Source of the DNA: an uncultured Rickettsiales bacterium
GTDB lineage: Bacteria > Pseudomonadota > Alphaproteobacteria > Micavibrionales > GCA-2720935
DNA length: 64,000 bases
Direction of reading: 5' to 3'
Assembly (NCBI GenBank): GCA_950054255.1
Contig: CATLOR010000001.1
Coordinates: 496,001-560,000, forward strand
Positions 55,273-63,790 of the stretch are shown here, piece by piece. The position numbers and the translations under genes were made by a program. The notes beneath the pieces are model-generated. The model saw nothing but the letters and a program-made list of their open reading frames with translations. It did not search any database and had not been told where the DNA came from. The stretch's first letter is position 1, and each line of letters starts with the position of its first letter.

Positions 55273-55301
55273 TTATTAGCAAGTTGTTTCTTTAAAAGCA
55301 A
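55273..55301 (-). promoter_or_regulatory. Promoter of tRNA-Leu
   Basis: Minus strand TTGCTT (55296-55301), a 17-base spacer and TAATAA (55273-55278), placing the start about 35 bases before the tRNA. The rest of the gap between 55232 and 55453 shows TTGACA at 55366 on the plus strand without a good -10, possibly serving chpT. Confidence 0.5.
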
Positions 55302-55453
55302 ACGCTTTTATCAATATTTTTTCAAAAAAATGACTGTCTTATTTTCCATCACGCATTTTAATTAATTGACAAATTTTAAACATTCTTTCATCTTTAAGAG
55401 GCACACTCGTGCCATTCTATTTTTAATTACTATTTTTGAAAGAGCTTAACGCT

Positions 55454-56089
55454 ATGACTTTATCCCCTCGCGTCTTAGAAATCTTATCTTCTCGTATATG
55501 CCATGATCTCATTAGCCCCGTTGGTGCTGTTAATAATGGTATTGAATTATTAGAAGAATTCGGTCTTGATGCAGGTGCGGATGCTGTTGATTTAATCGCG
55601 ACGAGCGCGAAGAAAGCGAGTATTCATCTTCGTGCTTTTAGATGGGCTTACGGCGCATCAGGCGCGGATAGTGATGTCAAACCAACAGACATTAAAAGCT
55701 TAGTGGCAGAATATTTTGCTTTAACAAAAGCAGATTTTGTATGGCAAGATTCACCTGTTTTACAAGCCGTCTTACCACCAAAGGGTATGTTAAAAACAGT
55801 TCTTAATCTCTTTATCTTAACGGGTGAAGGGTTGGGTGTCGGCGGAACAGCACATTTTGCTGTGACACAAGAAGAGCCGATTGAAATGACGGTTTCATGT
55901 GAGGCTGATAAATTTACATTTAAAGAAGAAATTGTGGAAGCTTTGGAAGGTAAAATTCCAGAAGATGAATTAACCCCGAGAAATGTTCATGGCTATATTA
56001 CCAGAATGGTCGCAGAATATTATGGTATGAAGATTTCTGTCAAAAAAGAAAGCGAAACAAAGATTCTATTCTCTGTCAAAGAAGCTTAA
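55454..56089 (+). CDS. chpT: Histidine phosphotransferase ChpT
   Basis: 211 aa. ChpT shuttles phosphate from the hybrid kinase CckA to CtrA and CpdR in alphaproteobacteria. The DHp-like helix carries the phospho-acceptor His in SSRICHDLISPVGAVNNGIELLEE (residues about 14-37). The C-terminal part is a degenerate GHKL-like fold without ATP-binding motifs, ending with the conserved TPRNVHGYITRMVAEYYGMKI. The ATG at 55454 is chosen; a TTG at 55436 is in frame. It lies just upstream of the che operon and near ctrA, fitting one regulatory block. Confidence 0.9.
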   Translation: MTLSPRVLEILSSRICHDLISPVGAVNNGIELLEEFGLDAGADAVDLIATSAKKASIHLRAFRWAYGASGADSDVKPTDIKSLVAEYFALTKADFVWQDSPVLQAVLPPKGMLKTVLNLFILTGEGLGVGGTAHFAVTQEEPIEMTVSCEADKFTFKEEIVEALEGKIPEDELTPRNVHGYITRMVAEYYGMKISVKKESETKILFSVKEA

Positions 56090-56195
56090 AGAATTTAAAA
56101 ATATGTAATTCATATTAACGAAACTTTGATGAAGAATAGAGTAAAATCGATGTGCGTGCTTTTTTTATTAAACGCTAATAGAGGATGAGGAAAAT

Positions 56196-58844
56196 ATGGA
56201 TGAGTTAATATCGGAATTTTTGATGGAAACAAGAGAAAGCCTTGATATTCTAGATCAAGAGCTTGTTGAGCTTGAACAAAATCCAAATGATAAAGCGTTA
56301 TTAAGTAATATCTTCCGTGTTGTTCACACCGTAAAAGGAACATGTGGTTTTTTAGGCCTTTCACGCCTTGAGCATGTTGCTCACCATGGAGAAAATGTTT
56401 TAGGTCTCTATCGTGATGGCGTTTTAGAGGTCACTTCTGACTCTGTAACACTGATCCTTGAATCTTTAGATCGTATTAAAGAAATTGTTGACCATATTGA
56501 ACAAACAGGGGAAGAACCTGAAGGAGATGATGCGCCTTTAATTCGTAAACTTGAGGCGATCACGAAATTAGGTGAAACTGCTAGTGGCGAAGAAGAGGAT
56601 GATATTTTCACACCTGTGCCAGCTGATCAAACAGCGGCCGTTGCTGACTCATTAGGATTATCTGAAAGCTCTCAACAAGATGTGGCAAATGATGCCCCTA
56701 TGATGGAAGAGCCGTCTTTGCCTGCAAAACAAGAAACCAAAACAAAAAAAGATGTTGCGCCCACAGTACAACAATCTTTGCGTGTTAATGTCGATGTTTT
56801 AGAAGACCTCATGACGATGGTTAGTGAGCTTGTTTTAACAAGAAACCAATTGTTACAGATTTCGCGTAATCAGAAAGACAATGAATTTGACACACCTTTA
56901 CAACGTTTAAACCATGTTGTGTCTGAGTTACAAGAAGGTGTTATGAAGACACGTATGCAACCAATTGGGAATGCATGGAATAAACTCCCACGTATTATTC
57001 GTGATTTATCACAAGAACTAGGCAAAAAGATTGATCTTGTCATGAAGGGACAAGATACAGAACTTGATCGTCAGGTGTTGGATCTCATTCGTGATCCGCT
57101 TACGCATATGGTTCGAAATTCTGCCGATCATGGGATTGAAAAACCAAGTGATCGTTTAATGGCTGGAAAACCAGAAATGGGAACAGTGACATTAGAAGCT
57201 TTTCATGAAGGTGGCCATATTATTATTAGAATTGCCGATGATGGTAAAGGATTACCGCTTGCTAAAATTAGAAAAAAAGCGGTCGATAGTGGTACATTCA
57301 CACAGCAAGAAGTGGATGCAATGAGTGATCTTCAAGCACAGCAACTGATCTTTAACGCAGGCCTATCAACAGCAGAAGCAGTGACTTCTGTTTCTGGGCG
57401 CGGTGTTGGTATGGATGTTGTTCGTACAAATATTGAAAAAATTGGAGGTACAATTGAACTTCATTCAGTTGAGGGCAAAGGGTCAACTTTTATTATTAAA
57501 ATCCCACTTACATTAGCAATTGTATCTGCTCTAATCGTTGAGGTTGCTACAGAGCGTTATGCGGTTCCTCAGTTAAGTGTCAAAGAGCTTGTTCGTGTGA
57601 CAAATGACGGGGATCATAAAATTGAATATATTAAAGGAACACCTGTTCTTAGATTAAGAGATCGCCTTTTACCATTAGTATCTTTAAAAGGGTTACTTAA
57701 ATTGAATAGCGAATGTGAAGATGGTGAGATAGAGGCACGTGAGAGCTATATCATTGTCACAGAAATAGGAACGACATCGCTTGGTATTATTGTTGATCGC
57801 GTCTTTGATACAGAAGAAATTGTTGTAAAGCCTGTGTCACCGATTTTACGTCATATTGAACTTTTTGCTGGAAACACCATTTTAGGGGATGGAACCGTTA
57901 TTATGATCCTTGATCCAAATGGGATCGCTGCTGCTGCTGGAAACACAACTGTTTCTGAAGACGAGAAAGAAAGTGAAGATGATAGTTATAAAATGGGGGA
58001 GAAAACATCATTGCTTGTTTTCCGCGCTGGGTCAGATGCCCCAAAAGCTGTTCCTTTATCATTGATTTCACGTTTAGAAGATTTCCCTGTTAATAAAATT
58101 GAACGTTTGGATGACCGTTATGTTGTTCAATATCGCGGGCAGCTTATGCCTTTAGTGCCTTTCAACAAAGGCGTGAATATTGATAGTAGTGACAAAAAAC
58201 GTCAGACTGTTTTGGTGTTTTCTGATCATTTACGCTCAATGGGAATTGTCGTTGAAGAAATTATTGATATTGTGGAAGAGGTTGTTTCTATTGAAACATC
58301 AACCAGCCGTGATGGTGTCTTAGGGAGTGCGATTATTCAAGGAAAGGCAACCGACATTATTAATGTGACAGAATATTTATCAAAAGGCCATCCTGATTGG
58401 TTTGCTTTAAATGAAACAAATGATCCTTTTGAAACAGATTTATCAAAACGTGTTTTATTAGTTGATGATAGCCCGTTCTTTAGAAATATGTTGCTACCAC
58501 TCTTAACCGTTGCGGGATATCAAGTTATTGCTGTTGAGAGTCCTTTGGAAGCGTTTGAAGTCTTGAAGCAAGGCCAGCATTTCGATGTGATCATTAGTGA
58601 TATTGAAATGCCAGAAATGACAGGATTTGAATTTGCGAAGACAGTACGGGACGCATCGGAGGAATGGTCTAATATTCCAATGGTCGCGCTTTCTTCTCAT
58701 GCAACAGAAGAAGATTATGAACGTGGTAGAGAAGTCGGCTTTAATGATTATGTTGCGAAATTTGATAAAGACGAAATTATTCAAGCGGTTGAAAAAATTA
58801 TTAAAAGCCGTGTGAAGATAGATGAAAGGGAAAAGGTGGCTTAA
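56196..58844 (+). CDS. cheA: Chemotaxis histidine kinase CheA with C-terminal receiver domain
   Basis: 882 aa hybrid. P1 phosphotransfer domain at residues 1-105 with His44 in FRVVHTVKGTCGFLG. An acidic linker follows, then the dimerisation domain (about 190-260), the HATPase domain with N box HMVRNSADHGIE and GRGVGMDVVRTNI, and two successive CheW-like segments (about 430-570 and 605-740). A receiver domain from about 751 has VLLVDDSPFF and phospho-acceptor Asp802 in IISDIEMPEMTGFEF. CheA phosphorylates CheY and CheB; the fused receiver may act as a phosphate sink. cheW starts one base after its stop. Confidence 0.95.
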   Translation: MDELISEFLMETRESLDILDQELVELEQNPNDKALLSNIFRVVHTVKGTCGFLGLSRLEHVAHHGENVLGLYRDGVLEVTSDSVTLILESLDRIKEIVDHIEQTGEEPEGDDAPLIRKLEAITKLGETASGEEEDDIFTPVPADQTAAVADSLGLSESSQQDVANDAPMMEEPSLPAKQETKTKKDVAPTVQQSLRVNVDVLEDLMTMVSELVLTRNQLLQISRNQKDNEFDTPLQRLNHVVSELQEGVMKTRMQPIGNAWNKLPRIIRDLSQELGKKIDLVMKGQDTELDRQVLDLIRDPLTHMVRNSADHGIEKPSDRLMAGKPEMGTVTLEAFHEGGHIIIRIADDGKGLPLAKIRKKAVDSGTFTQQEVDAMSDLQAQQLIFNAGLSTAEAVTSVSGRGVGMDVVRTNIEKIGGTIELHSVEGKGSTFIIKIPLTLAIVSALIVEVATERYAVPQLSVKELVRVTNDGDHKIEYIKGTPVLRLRDRLLPLVSLKGLLKLNSECEDGEIEARESYIIVTEIGTTSLGIIVDRVFDTEEIVVKPVSPILRHIELFAGNTILGDGTVIMILDPNGIAAAAGNTTVSEDEKESEDDSYKMGEKTSLLVFRAGSDAPKAVPLSLISRLEDFPVNKIERLDDRYVVQYRGQLMPLVPFNKGVNIDSSDKKRQTVLVFSDHLRSMGIVVEEIIDIVEEVVSIETSTSRDGVLGSAIIQGKATDIINVTEYLSKGHPDWFALNETNDPFETDLSKRVLLVDDSPFFRNMLLPLLTVAGYQVIAVESPLEAFEVLKQGQHFDVIISDIEMPEMTGFEFAKTVRDASEEWSNIPMVALSSHATEEDYERGREVGFNDYVAKFDKDEIIQAVEKIIKSRVKIDEREKVA

Positions 58845-58845
58845 G

Positions 58846-59370
58846 ATGCAGTCAACAGTACATTTAGCTGAGAAAAAGCGTACAAATGCGACACAAGAAG
58901 CGCTTTACCATGAAAATCATCAACAAGAATTTCTCTCAATGCGGATTGCTGGGCAATTATTTGGTATTCCAGTTTTACAGGTTCAAGATGTTTTATCTCA
59001 ACAAAAAGTAACGCATATTCCACTCGCTCCTAAAGAAATAGCTGGATCGCTTAATTTACGTGGTCGTATTGTAACAGCAATTGACGTGCGTGTTCGCTTA
59101 GGGGCAACTGTTGATGAAACAAAGAAATCAATGAGCGTCGTGATTGAACATGGGGAAGAGTTATATTCTCTAGTTGTTGATGAAGTTGGTGATGTGCTAA
59201 AATTAACGCAAGATTGCTATGAAAAAAGCTTAGCAACATTAGATGAGCTTTGGAAAGAAATATCAGGAGGTATCTATAGATTAGATAAAGAGCTTCTTGT
59301 ATTATTGGATATTCCTAGATTATTGAAATCAGTTTATCCTAAAATTGATGAAATCAACGAAGTAGAATAG
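58846..59370 (+). CDS. cheW: Chemotaxis coupling protein CheW
   Basis: 174 aa adaptor linking CheA to receptors. A polar N-terminal extension of about 30 residues is followed by the CheW fold: EFLSMRIAGQLFGIPVLQVQDVLSQQKVTHIPLAPKEIAGSLNLRGRIVTAIDVRVRLG, then VVDEVGDVLKL. NLRGRIVTAIDVR is the strongest mark. ATG 58846 is chosen: AAAGGTGG lies before it, whereas the in-frame ATG at 58822 would overlap cheA. cheY follows after 14 bases. Confidence 0.95.
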   Translation: MQSTVHLAEKKRTNATQEALYHENHQQEFLSMRIAGQLFGIPVLQVQDVLSQQKVTHIPLAPKEIAGSLNLRGRIVTAIDVRVRLGATVDETKKSMSVVIEHGEELYSLVVDEVGDVLKLTQDCYEKSLATLDELWKEISGGIYRLDKELLVLLDIPRLLKSVYPKIDEINEVE

Positions 59371-59384
59371 AGGTAAGAATACTC

Positions 59385-59762
59385 ATGAAAACGTTTTTAA
59401 CAGTTGATGACAGTTCGGTTGTCCGTAAGGTTGCTAGACAGATCTTAGAAGAGCTAGGGTTTTATGTCGCTGAGGCTGAGGATGGACAAAAAGCATTAGA
59501 TTATTGTCTTGAAAAAGGGATGCCAGATGGAATCTTATTAGATTGGAATATGCCCATTATGTCTGGAATTGAGTTTTTAGAAGCTCTGAGAAAGGCTCCC
59601 AATGGTCAAGAGCCTGTTGTTTTATTTTGTACGACTGAAAATGATTTATCTTTTATCCAAAAGGCACTCTTAACTGGGGCGAATGAATATATTATGAAGC
59701 CTTTTGATGGTGAAATTATTAAGAATAAGTTGATTCAAGTCGGTCTTTATCAAGCAGGATAA
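59385..59762 (+). CDS. cheY: Chemotaxis response regulator CheY
   Basis: 125 aa single receiver domain. Acidic pair in LTVDDSSVVRKV, phospho-acceptor Asp in GILLDWNMPIMSG (about residue 52), Thr in FCTTEND and Lys in YIMKPFDG. It would bind FliM at the flagellar switch when phosphorylated by CheA. Second-residue context and length match canonical CheY. It lies between cheW and cheB. Confidence 0.93.
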   Translation: MKTFLTVDDSSVVRKVARQILEELGFYVAEAEDGQKALDYCLEKGMPDGILLDWNMPIMSGIEFLEALRKAPNGQEPVVLFCTTENDLSFIQKALLTGANEYIMKPFDGEIIKNKLIQVGLYQAG

Positions 59763-59771
59763 GCTCTTTTT

Positions 59772-60920
59772 ATGAGTACACAAACTATAGAAAACAATAA
59801 TAATGAACAGCATTTAATCAGAGTACTGGTTGTTGATGATTCTGTTGTTATTCGAAATCTGTTTTCGAGGATCTTAGACAGAGATCCCATGTTAAAAGTT
59901 GTGGCCTCAGTTGGTGATGGTCAAGCGGCTTTAAATATCTTAAAGACGAATGAAGTTGATATTGTCGTATTAGATATTGAGATGCCTGTTATGGATGGTA
60001 TTACGGCTTTGCCTAAATTATTAGAACATGATTCAAAAATGAAAGTCATCATGGCATCAACACTTACAACTAGAAATGCAAAATTAACGCTTGAAGCACT
60101 GCAAAAAGGGGCTTCTGAATGTTTGAGTAAACCCTCTTCTAGTCGCGAATTAGCAACAGCTGAGGATTTTAAGCGTGATTTACTGGCAAAAGTAAAGGTA
60201 TTGGGGGGCGCGGTGAGAACGGCACGAGGATTGAAGACAGAAGCAAAAATAACAGTTGCTAAAAGCCCCGAAGAGCTCAATAAAATTAAAGAAGATAAAG
60301 CAAGATCAAGCTCTTATAGTTTGAAAAAGAATGTACGTTTCTTTGTACCTAAAATTATTGCGATAGGAAGTTCTACAGGAGGTCCTTATGCTCTGCCAAC
60401 TGTTGTGGAAAAATTAAAAGGATTAAACCAACCTATTTTTATTACCCAACATATGCCTGAGAAGTTTACAACCGTCTTAGCTTCTCATTTAGAGCAAAAA
60501 TCAGGTATGGTCTGTCGTGAGGCCGTTGATGGAGAACTGGTCACAAATGGCCGTATTTATTTAGCACCAGGTGGCTATCATATGACTGTGTTTAAAGAAG
60601 GTACAAAAGTCAAAATTCGTCTTAATCAAGAACCACCAGAACATTTTTGTCGTCCTTCAGTTGAACCAATGTTGAGATCTTTGACTTCTGTTTATGGTTC
60701 GGAAATTTTAACAGTTATATTAACGGGTATGGGCGCTGATGGTGTGAATGCGAGTGAAGTTTTAGCTGATAAAGGTGGCTTGATTATGGCTCAAGATAAA
60801 GAAACATCCGTTGTTTGGGGAATGCCCGGAGCTGTCGCGATGAAAGGTATTTGTTTTGATGTGTTACCAATCCAAAATATTGGTGAACGTATATATAAGA
60901 TTGCCAAAGGGCAGGTATAA
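59772..60920 (+). CDS. cheB: Chemotaxis methylesterase CheB
   Basis: 382 aa. N-terminal receiver domain (about residues 14-130) with VLVVDDSVVIRN and phospho-acceptor Asp in DIVVLDIEMPVMDG, then a linker and a C-terminal methylesterase/glutamine deamidase domain with catalytic Ser in IAIGSSTGGPYALPTV, His in FITQHMPEKFT and Asp in VILTGMGADGVNAS. It removes methyl groups from chemoreceptors. No chemoreceptor gene is in the window. cheR follows after about 25 bases. Confidence 0.97.
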   Translation: MSTQTIENNNNEQHLIRVLVVDDSVVIRNLFSRILDRDPMLKVVASVGDGQAALNILKTNEVDIVVLDIEMPVMDGITALPKLLEHDSKMKVIMASTLTTRNAKLTLEALQKGASECLSKPSSSRELATAEDFKRDLLAKVKVLGGAVRTARGLKTEAKITVAKSPEELNKIKEDKARSSSYSLKKNVRFFVPKIIAIGSSTGGPYALPTVVEKLKGLNQPIFITQHMPEKFTTVLASHLEQKSGMVCREAVDGELVTNGRIYLAPGGYHMTVFKEGTKVKIRLNQEPPEHFCRPSVEPMLRSLTSVYGSEILTVILTGMGADGVNASEVLADKGGLIMAQDKETSVVWGMPGAVAMKGICFDVLPIQNIGERIYKIAKGQV

Positions 60921-60945
60921 CTTAGTAAGAAGAGTATAAAGTAAA

Positions 60946-61770
60946 ATGACAATGAATGTGCAAGATTTTGAGGTGTTTCAAATCCTACTCAAAGATGTTT
61001 CGGGGTTATCGATTGACCAAGGGAAGATGTATTTATTACAGTCAAGATTACGCCCTTTGCTTGTTGAGCATAATTTAGCTTCGATTTCTGAATTAGCACG
61101 CGCCGTTAAAACAAACCCTAAATCACCCTTGGCTTGGATTGTTGTTGAGGCGATGACAACAAATGAAACATCTTTTTTCAGAGATGTACGCCCATTTGAT
61201 TTATTTAAAGATCACATTATGCCAGAAATAATGAAAGATGGACGAAAACGTAAAATTCGTATTTGGTCTGCGGCCTGTTCAAGTGGGCAAGAGCCTTATT
61301 CGCTCGCCATGATTATCAAAGAACAAAAATGGATCGAGCAGGGCTGGCAATTTGAAATCTTTGCGACAGATATTTCGCATGATATTTTAAAAACAGCAAA
61401 AGATGCTGTCTATAGTCAGTTTGAGGTTCAAAGAGGTCTTCCCATTCAAATGCTTGTTAAATATTTTACCCAGCATGACGGAAACAAATGGCATGTGAAT
61501 GATGATATAAAACGTATGGTTAATTATAAGCAGTTCAATTTGCTTCATAGCATGGCTGGTTTTGGAACATTTGATATTATTTTCTGTCGTAATGTCTTGA
61601 TTTATTTTGATCCAGAAACAAAAGCAGATGTCTTACAAAAGATGCACGCATTACAAAAACCAGAAGGCTTTTTACTTCTTGGGGGTGCTGAATCTGTGAT
61701 TGGGGTTACAAAGGTTTATAAGTCTGTTGAAGGTCAACGCGGTCTGTATGCGCCTGTTTTTCAATCTTAA
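60946..61770 (+). CDS. cheR: Chemotaxis methyltransferase CheR
   Basis: 274 aa SAM-dependent methyltransferase for receptor glutamates. The helical N-domain is followed by AMTTNETSFFRDVRPFDLF, the SAM loop IRIWSAACSSGQEPYSLAMII, FATDISHDILKTAKDAVYSQFEVQRGLP and DIIFCRNVLIYFDPETK, all typical. It is the last che gene; its stop overlaps the convergent fliJ stop by four bases. Confidence 0.97.
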   Translation: MTMNVQDFEVFQILLKDVSGLSIDQGKMYLLQSRLRPLLVEHNLASISELARAVKTNPKSPLAWIVVEAMTTNETSFFRDVRPFDLFKDHIMPEIMKDGRKRKIRIWSAACSSGQEPYSLAMIIKEQKWIEQGWQFEIFATDISHDILKTAKDAVYSQFEVQRGLPIQMLVKYFTQHDGNKWHVNDDIKRMVNYKQFNLLHSMAGFGTFDIIFCRNVLIYFDPETKADVLQKMHALQKPEGFLLLGGAESVIGVTKVYKSVEGQRGLYAPVFQS

Positions 61771-62195
61771 TCTTCTTGGTTGCTGTGCTTGCGGCGGTGG
61801 CTGTCTAGGCCAATTTCATCTAATTCTTGGTTCTCAAATTTTTGCTTTTTAAGCGCTTCCTCGTCTTTGCGTTTTTGATCAACGAGTTCATATTTTTTGA
61901 GTTCAGCAAATTTATCTCGGATAATAGCGGTTGTTTCGATAATTTTTTCTTCAACAAAATTAAGTGAAAGCTTAAGCTCTGCTTTCTTATCTTTACATTT
62001 TTTCAAGTAATTCGGCAATGTTGATGCAAGAAGTGGGTCCTTTGTTGACGCCTCCATCTCAAGTTCCATTTGTTGTTCAATCTGGTCAATATCATCTTCA
62101 ATTTTTGTTGCCAGAGAGTTCAGTTCTGATAACTGTTTTTGATGTTCTTCCAATTCATGTTTATGAAACCGTATAAGACTGTCTAATTTAGCCAT
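61767..62195 (-). CDS. fliJ: Flagellar export protein FliJ-like
   Basis: 142 aa, almost wholly charged coiled coil (LDSLIRFHKHELEEHQKQLSELNSL ... EEKIIETTAIIRDKFAELKKYE), ending in a Lys/Glu-rich tail. FliJ is the central stalk of the flagellar type III ATPase and is recognised mainly by shape and position. It overlaps the fliI stop by one base (TAATG), immediately downstream of fliI, the usual order. Length fits. Confidence 0.85.
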   Translation of the reverse strand: MAKLDSLIRFHKHELEEHQKQLSELNSLATKIEDDIDQIEQQMELEMEASTKDPLLASTLPNYLKKCKDKKAELKLSLNFVEEKIIETTAIIRDKFAELKKYELVDQKRKDEEALKKQKFENQELDEIGLDSHRRKHSNQED

Positions 62196-63571
62196 TATTG
62201 ATCCATAGGTGCGTCATTGGGAGGATTCTGTTGAGAAGGCGATGAATCATTTGTAACAATGCCTCTTAAAAGTGCGAAACTATCGTCTAATGAGGTGCGT
62301 TCATCTTTTTGTTGTGTCAGAACTTCTTCAATGCGTGGATATAAAATAATAGCGCGGTCAACTTCTGGGTCTGAACCTTTTCTATAGGCGCCAAGTCTTA
62401 TAAGTTCTGACATATCTTCATAAGTTGTAATGATTTTTTTGCATTCTCTTAAAATAGCCTGTTCATCCCCTTCTAGACAGTCGGGAACTGTTCTTGATAC
62501 GCTACGTAAGACATCAATAGCTGGATAGCGTCCTCGATCGGCAATTTTGCGATCCATCACAATATGCCCATCTAAAATACCGCGCACAGCATCTGAGATT
62601 GGTTCATTTTGGTCATCTCCCTCTACGAGAACTGTGAAGATTCCTGTAATGTTGCCTTTCTCTTTAGGGCCTGGTCCTGCACGTTCTAATAAGACAGGCA
62701 GCTCAGAGAAAACAGAAGGGGGATACCCTTTACTTGTTGGCGGTTCACCAGCGGATAAACCAATTTCTCTTTGTGCCATTGCAAAGCGTGTAATCGAGTC
62801 AATGAGTAATAAGACTTCTTTCCCCATATCACGGAAATATTCAGCAATTGCAAAGCTTGTATAAGCAGCTTGTTTTCTCATCAAAGCAGGTTCATCTGAG
62901 GTTGCAACGACAACAACGGATTTCTTTAATCCTTCCTCTCCTAAATCATCTTCGATAAATTCTTGTACTTCGCGACCACGCTCTCCGACCAGACCAATCA
63001 CAATGACATCGGCATTTGCATAGCGCGCCATCATAGACATCATAACAGATTTACCGACCCCAGAACCTGAGAAAATCCCCATTCTTTGCCCTTTACAAGA
63101 GGGTAGGAATGTATTTAGAGCTCTGACACCGACATCAAGGCGTTCGCCAATACGTTGGCGTTTATTAGCAGGTGGTGGACGTCTTTTTATTTCAATTGCG
63201 TCACCTCCTTGTTCTAAAGCATTACCATCATCGATAGGTTCGCCAAGACCATTGATAATGCGACCTAACCAAGAATGACAGGGGTTAATCGTTGGATTTT
63301 CTTGTACCAAATAGGCGAAGCATCCAGGGCCAATCCCCGTGACATCGCCAAAAGGCATTGCTAGAGCTTTACTCCTATCAAATCCGATGATCTCACATAA
63401 AACAGGGGTACGTTCATCTGGAGTAATGACACAGCGCGCTCCGACGGTTAAAAAATTATCGCCCCCATCAATTTCAATCATGAGCCCTAATACTTTAGTG
63501 ACAATCCCATAGCCTTTAACGGATGGGATTTTATCAATGGCAGCAGTAATTCTATCGGATAATCTATGCAT
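62195..63571 (-). CDS. fliI: Flagellum-specific ATPase FliI
   Basis: 458 aa ATPase of the flagellar type III export apparatus, related to F1 beta. Walker A is MGIFSGSGVGKSVMMSM, Walker B VLLLIDSITRFAMAQRE, with VVVATSDEPALMRKQAAY and LPVLLERAGPGPKEKGNITGIFTVLVEGDD typical. The C-terminal tail is short and Pro/Asn rich. It is divergent from ctrA and shares a 219-base region with a CtrA-type box oriented towards it. fliJ is coupled downstream. Confidence 0.97.
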   Translation of the reverse strand: MHRLSDRITAAIDKIPSVKGYGIVTKVLGLMIEIDGGDNFLTVGARCVITPDERTPVLCEIIGFDRSKALAMPFGDVTGIGPGCFAYLVQENPTINPCHSWLGRIINGLGEPIDDGNALEQGGDAIEIKRRPPPANKRQRIGERLDVGVRALNTFLPSCKGQRMGIFSGSGVGKSVMMSMMARYANADVIVIGLVGERGREVQEFIEDDLGEEGLKKSVVVVATSDEPALMRKQAAYTSFAIAEYFRDMGKEVLLLIDSITRFAMAQREIGLSAGEPPTSKGYPPSVFSELPVLLERAGPGPKEKGNITGIFTVLVEGDDQNEPISDAVRGILDGHIVMDRKIADRGRYPAIDVLRSVSRTVPDCLEGDEQAILRECKKIITTYEDMSELIRLGAYRKGSDPEVDRAIILYPRIEEVLTQQKDERTSLDDSFALLRGIVTNDSSPSQQNPPNDAPMDQ

Positions 63572-63693
63572 GAAGTTAAAAGGTTAAGATTTTTCTATTT
63601 TGGCACTTTTAAAAAGTTAATATATATATTATAGTAAAAATTAAGACGTTCGTCTTGTCTTTTTATAATAAAACATTAAGAGTTTATGTGGTT

Positions 63694-63761
63694 GTTAATC
63701 TTTTCTTAATAAAAGTTAACGACAATAATAGATGTGTTCTTTTTGATGTTTTAAAAGAATC
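63694..63761. promoter_or_regulatory. ctrA/fliI control region: CtrA-type boxes and GANTC site
   Basis: TTAA at 63695, 63706 and 63716. The first two are seven bases apart; on the minus strand this reads TTAAGAAAAGATTAAC (63694-63709), the exact CtrA consensus TTAA-N7-TTAAC. The last pair (6-base spacer, ending TTAAC) may extend it. GAATC at 63757-63761 is a CcrM-type site 30 bases before ctrA. Upstream, AAGACGTTCGTCTT (63643-63656) forms a 12-of-14 inverted repeat. This mirrors autoregulated, methylation-controlled ctrA in Caulobacter. Confidence 0.6.
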
Positions 63762-63790
63762 AATAAATAGCATTAAGGAATGTGAGAGAA

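Noticed and set aside
63643..63664. AAGACGTTCGTCTT followed by a T run considered as a terminator
   Set aside because: The stem is only five or six pairs with a tiny loop and no plus-strand gene ends just before it; kept only as an inverted repeat.
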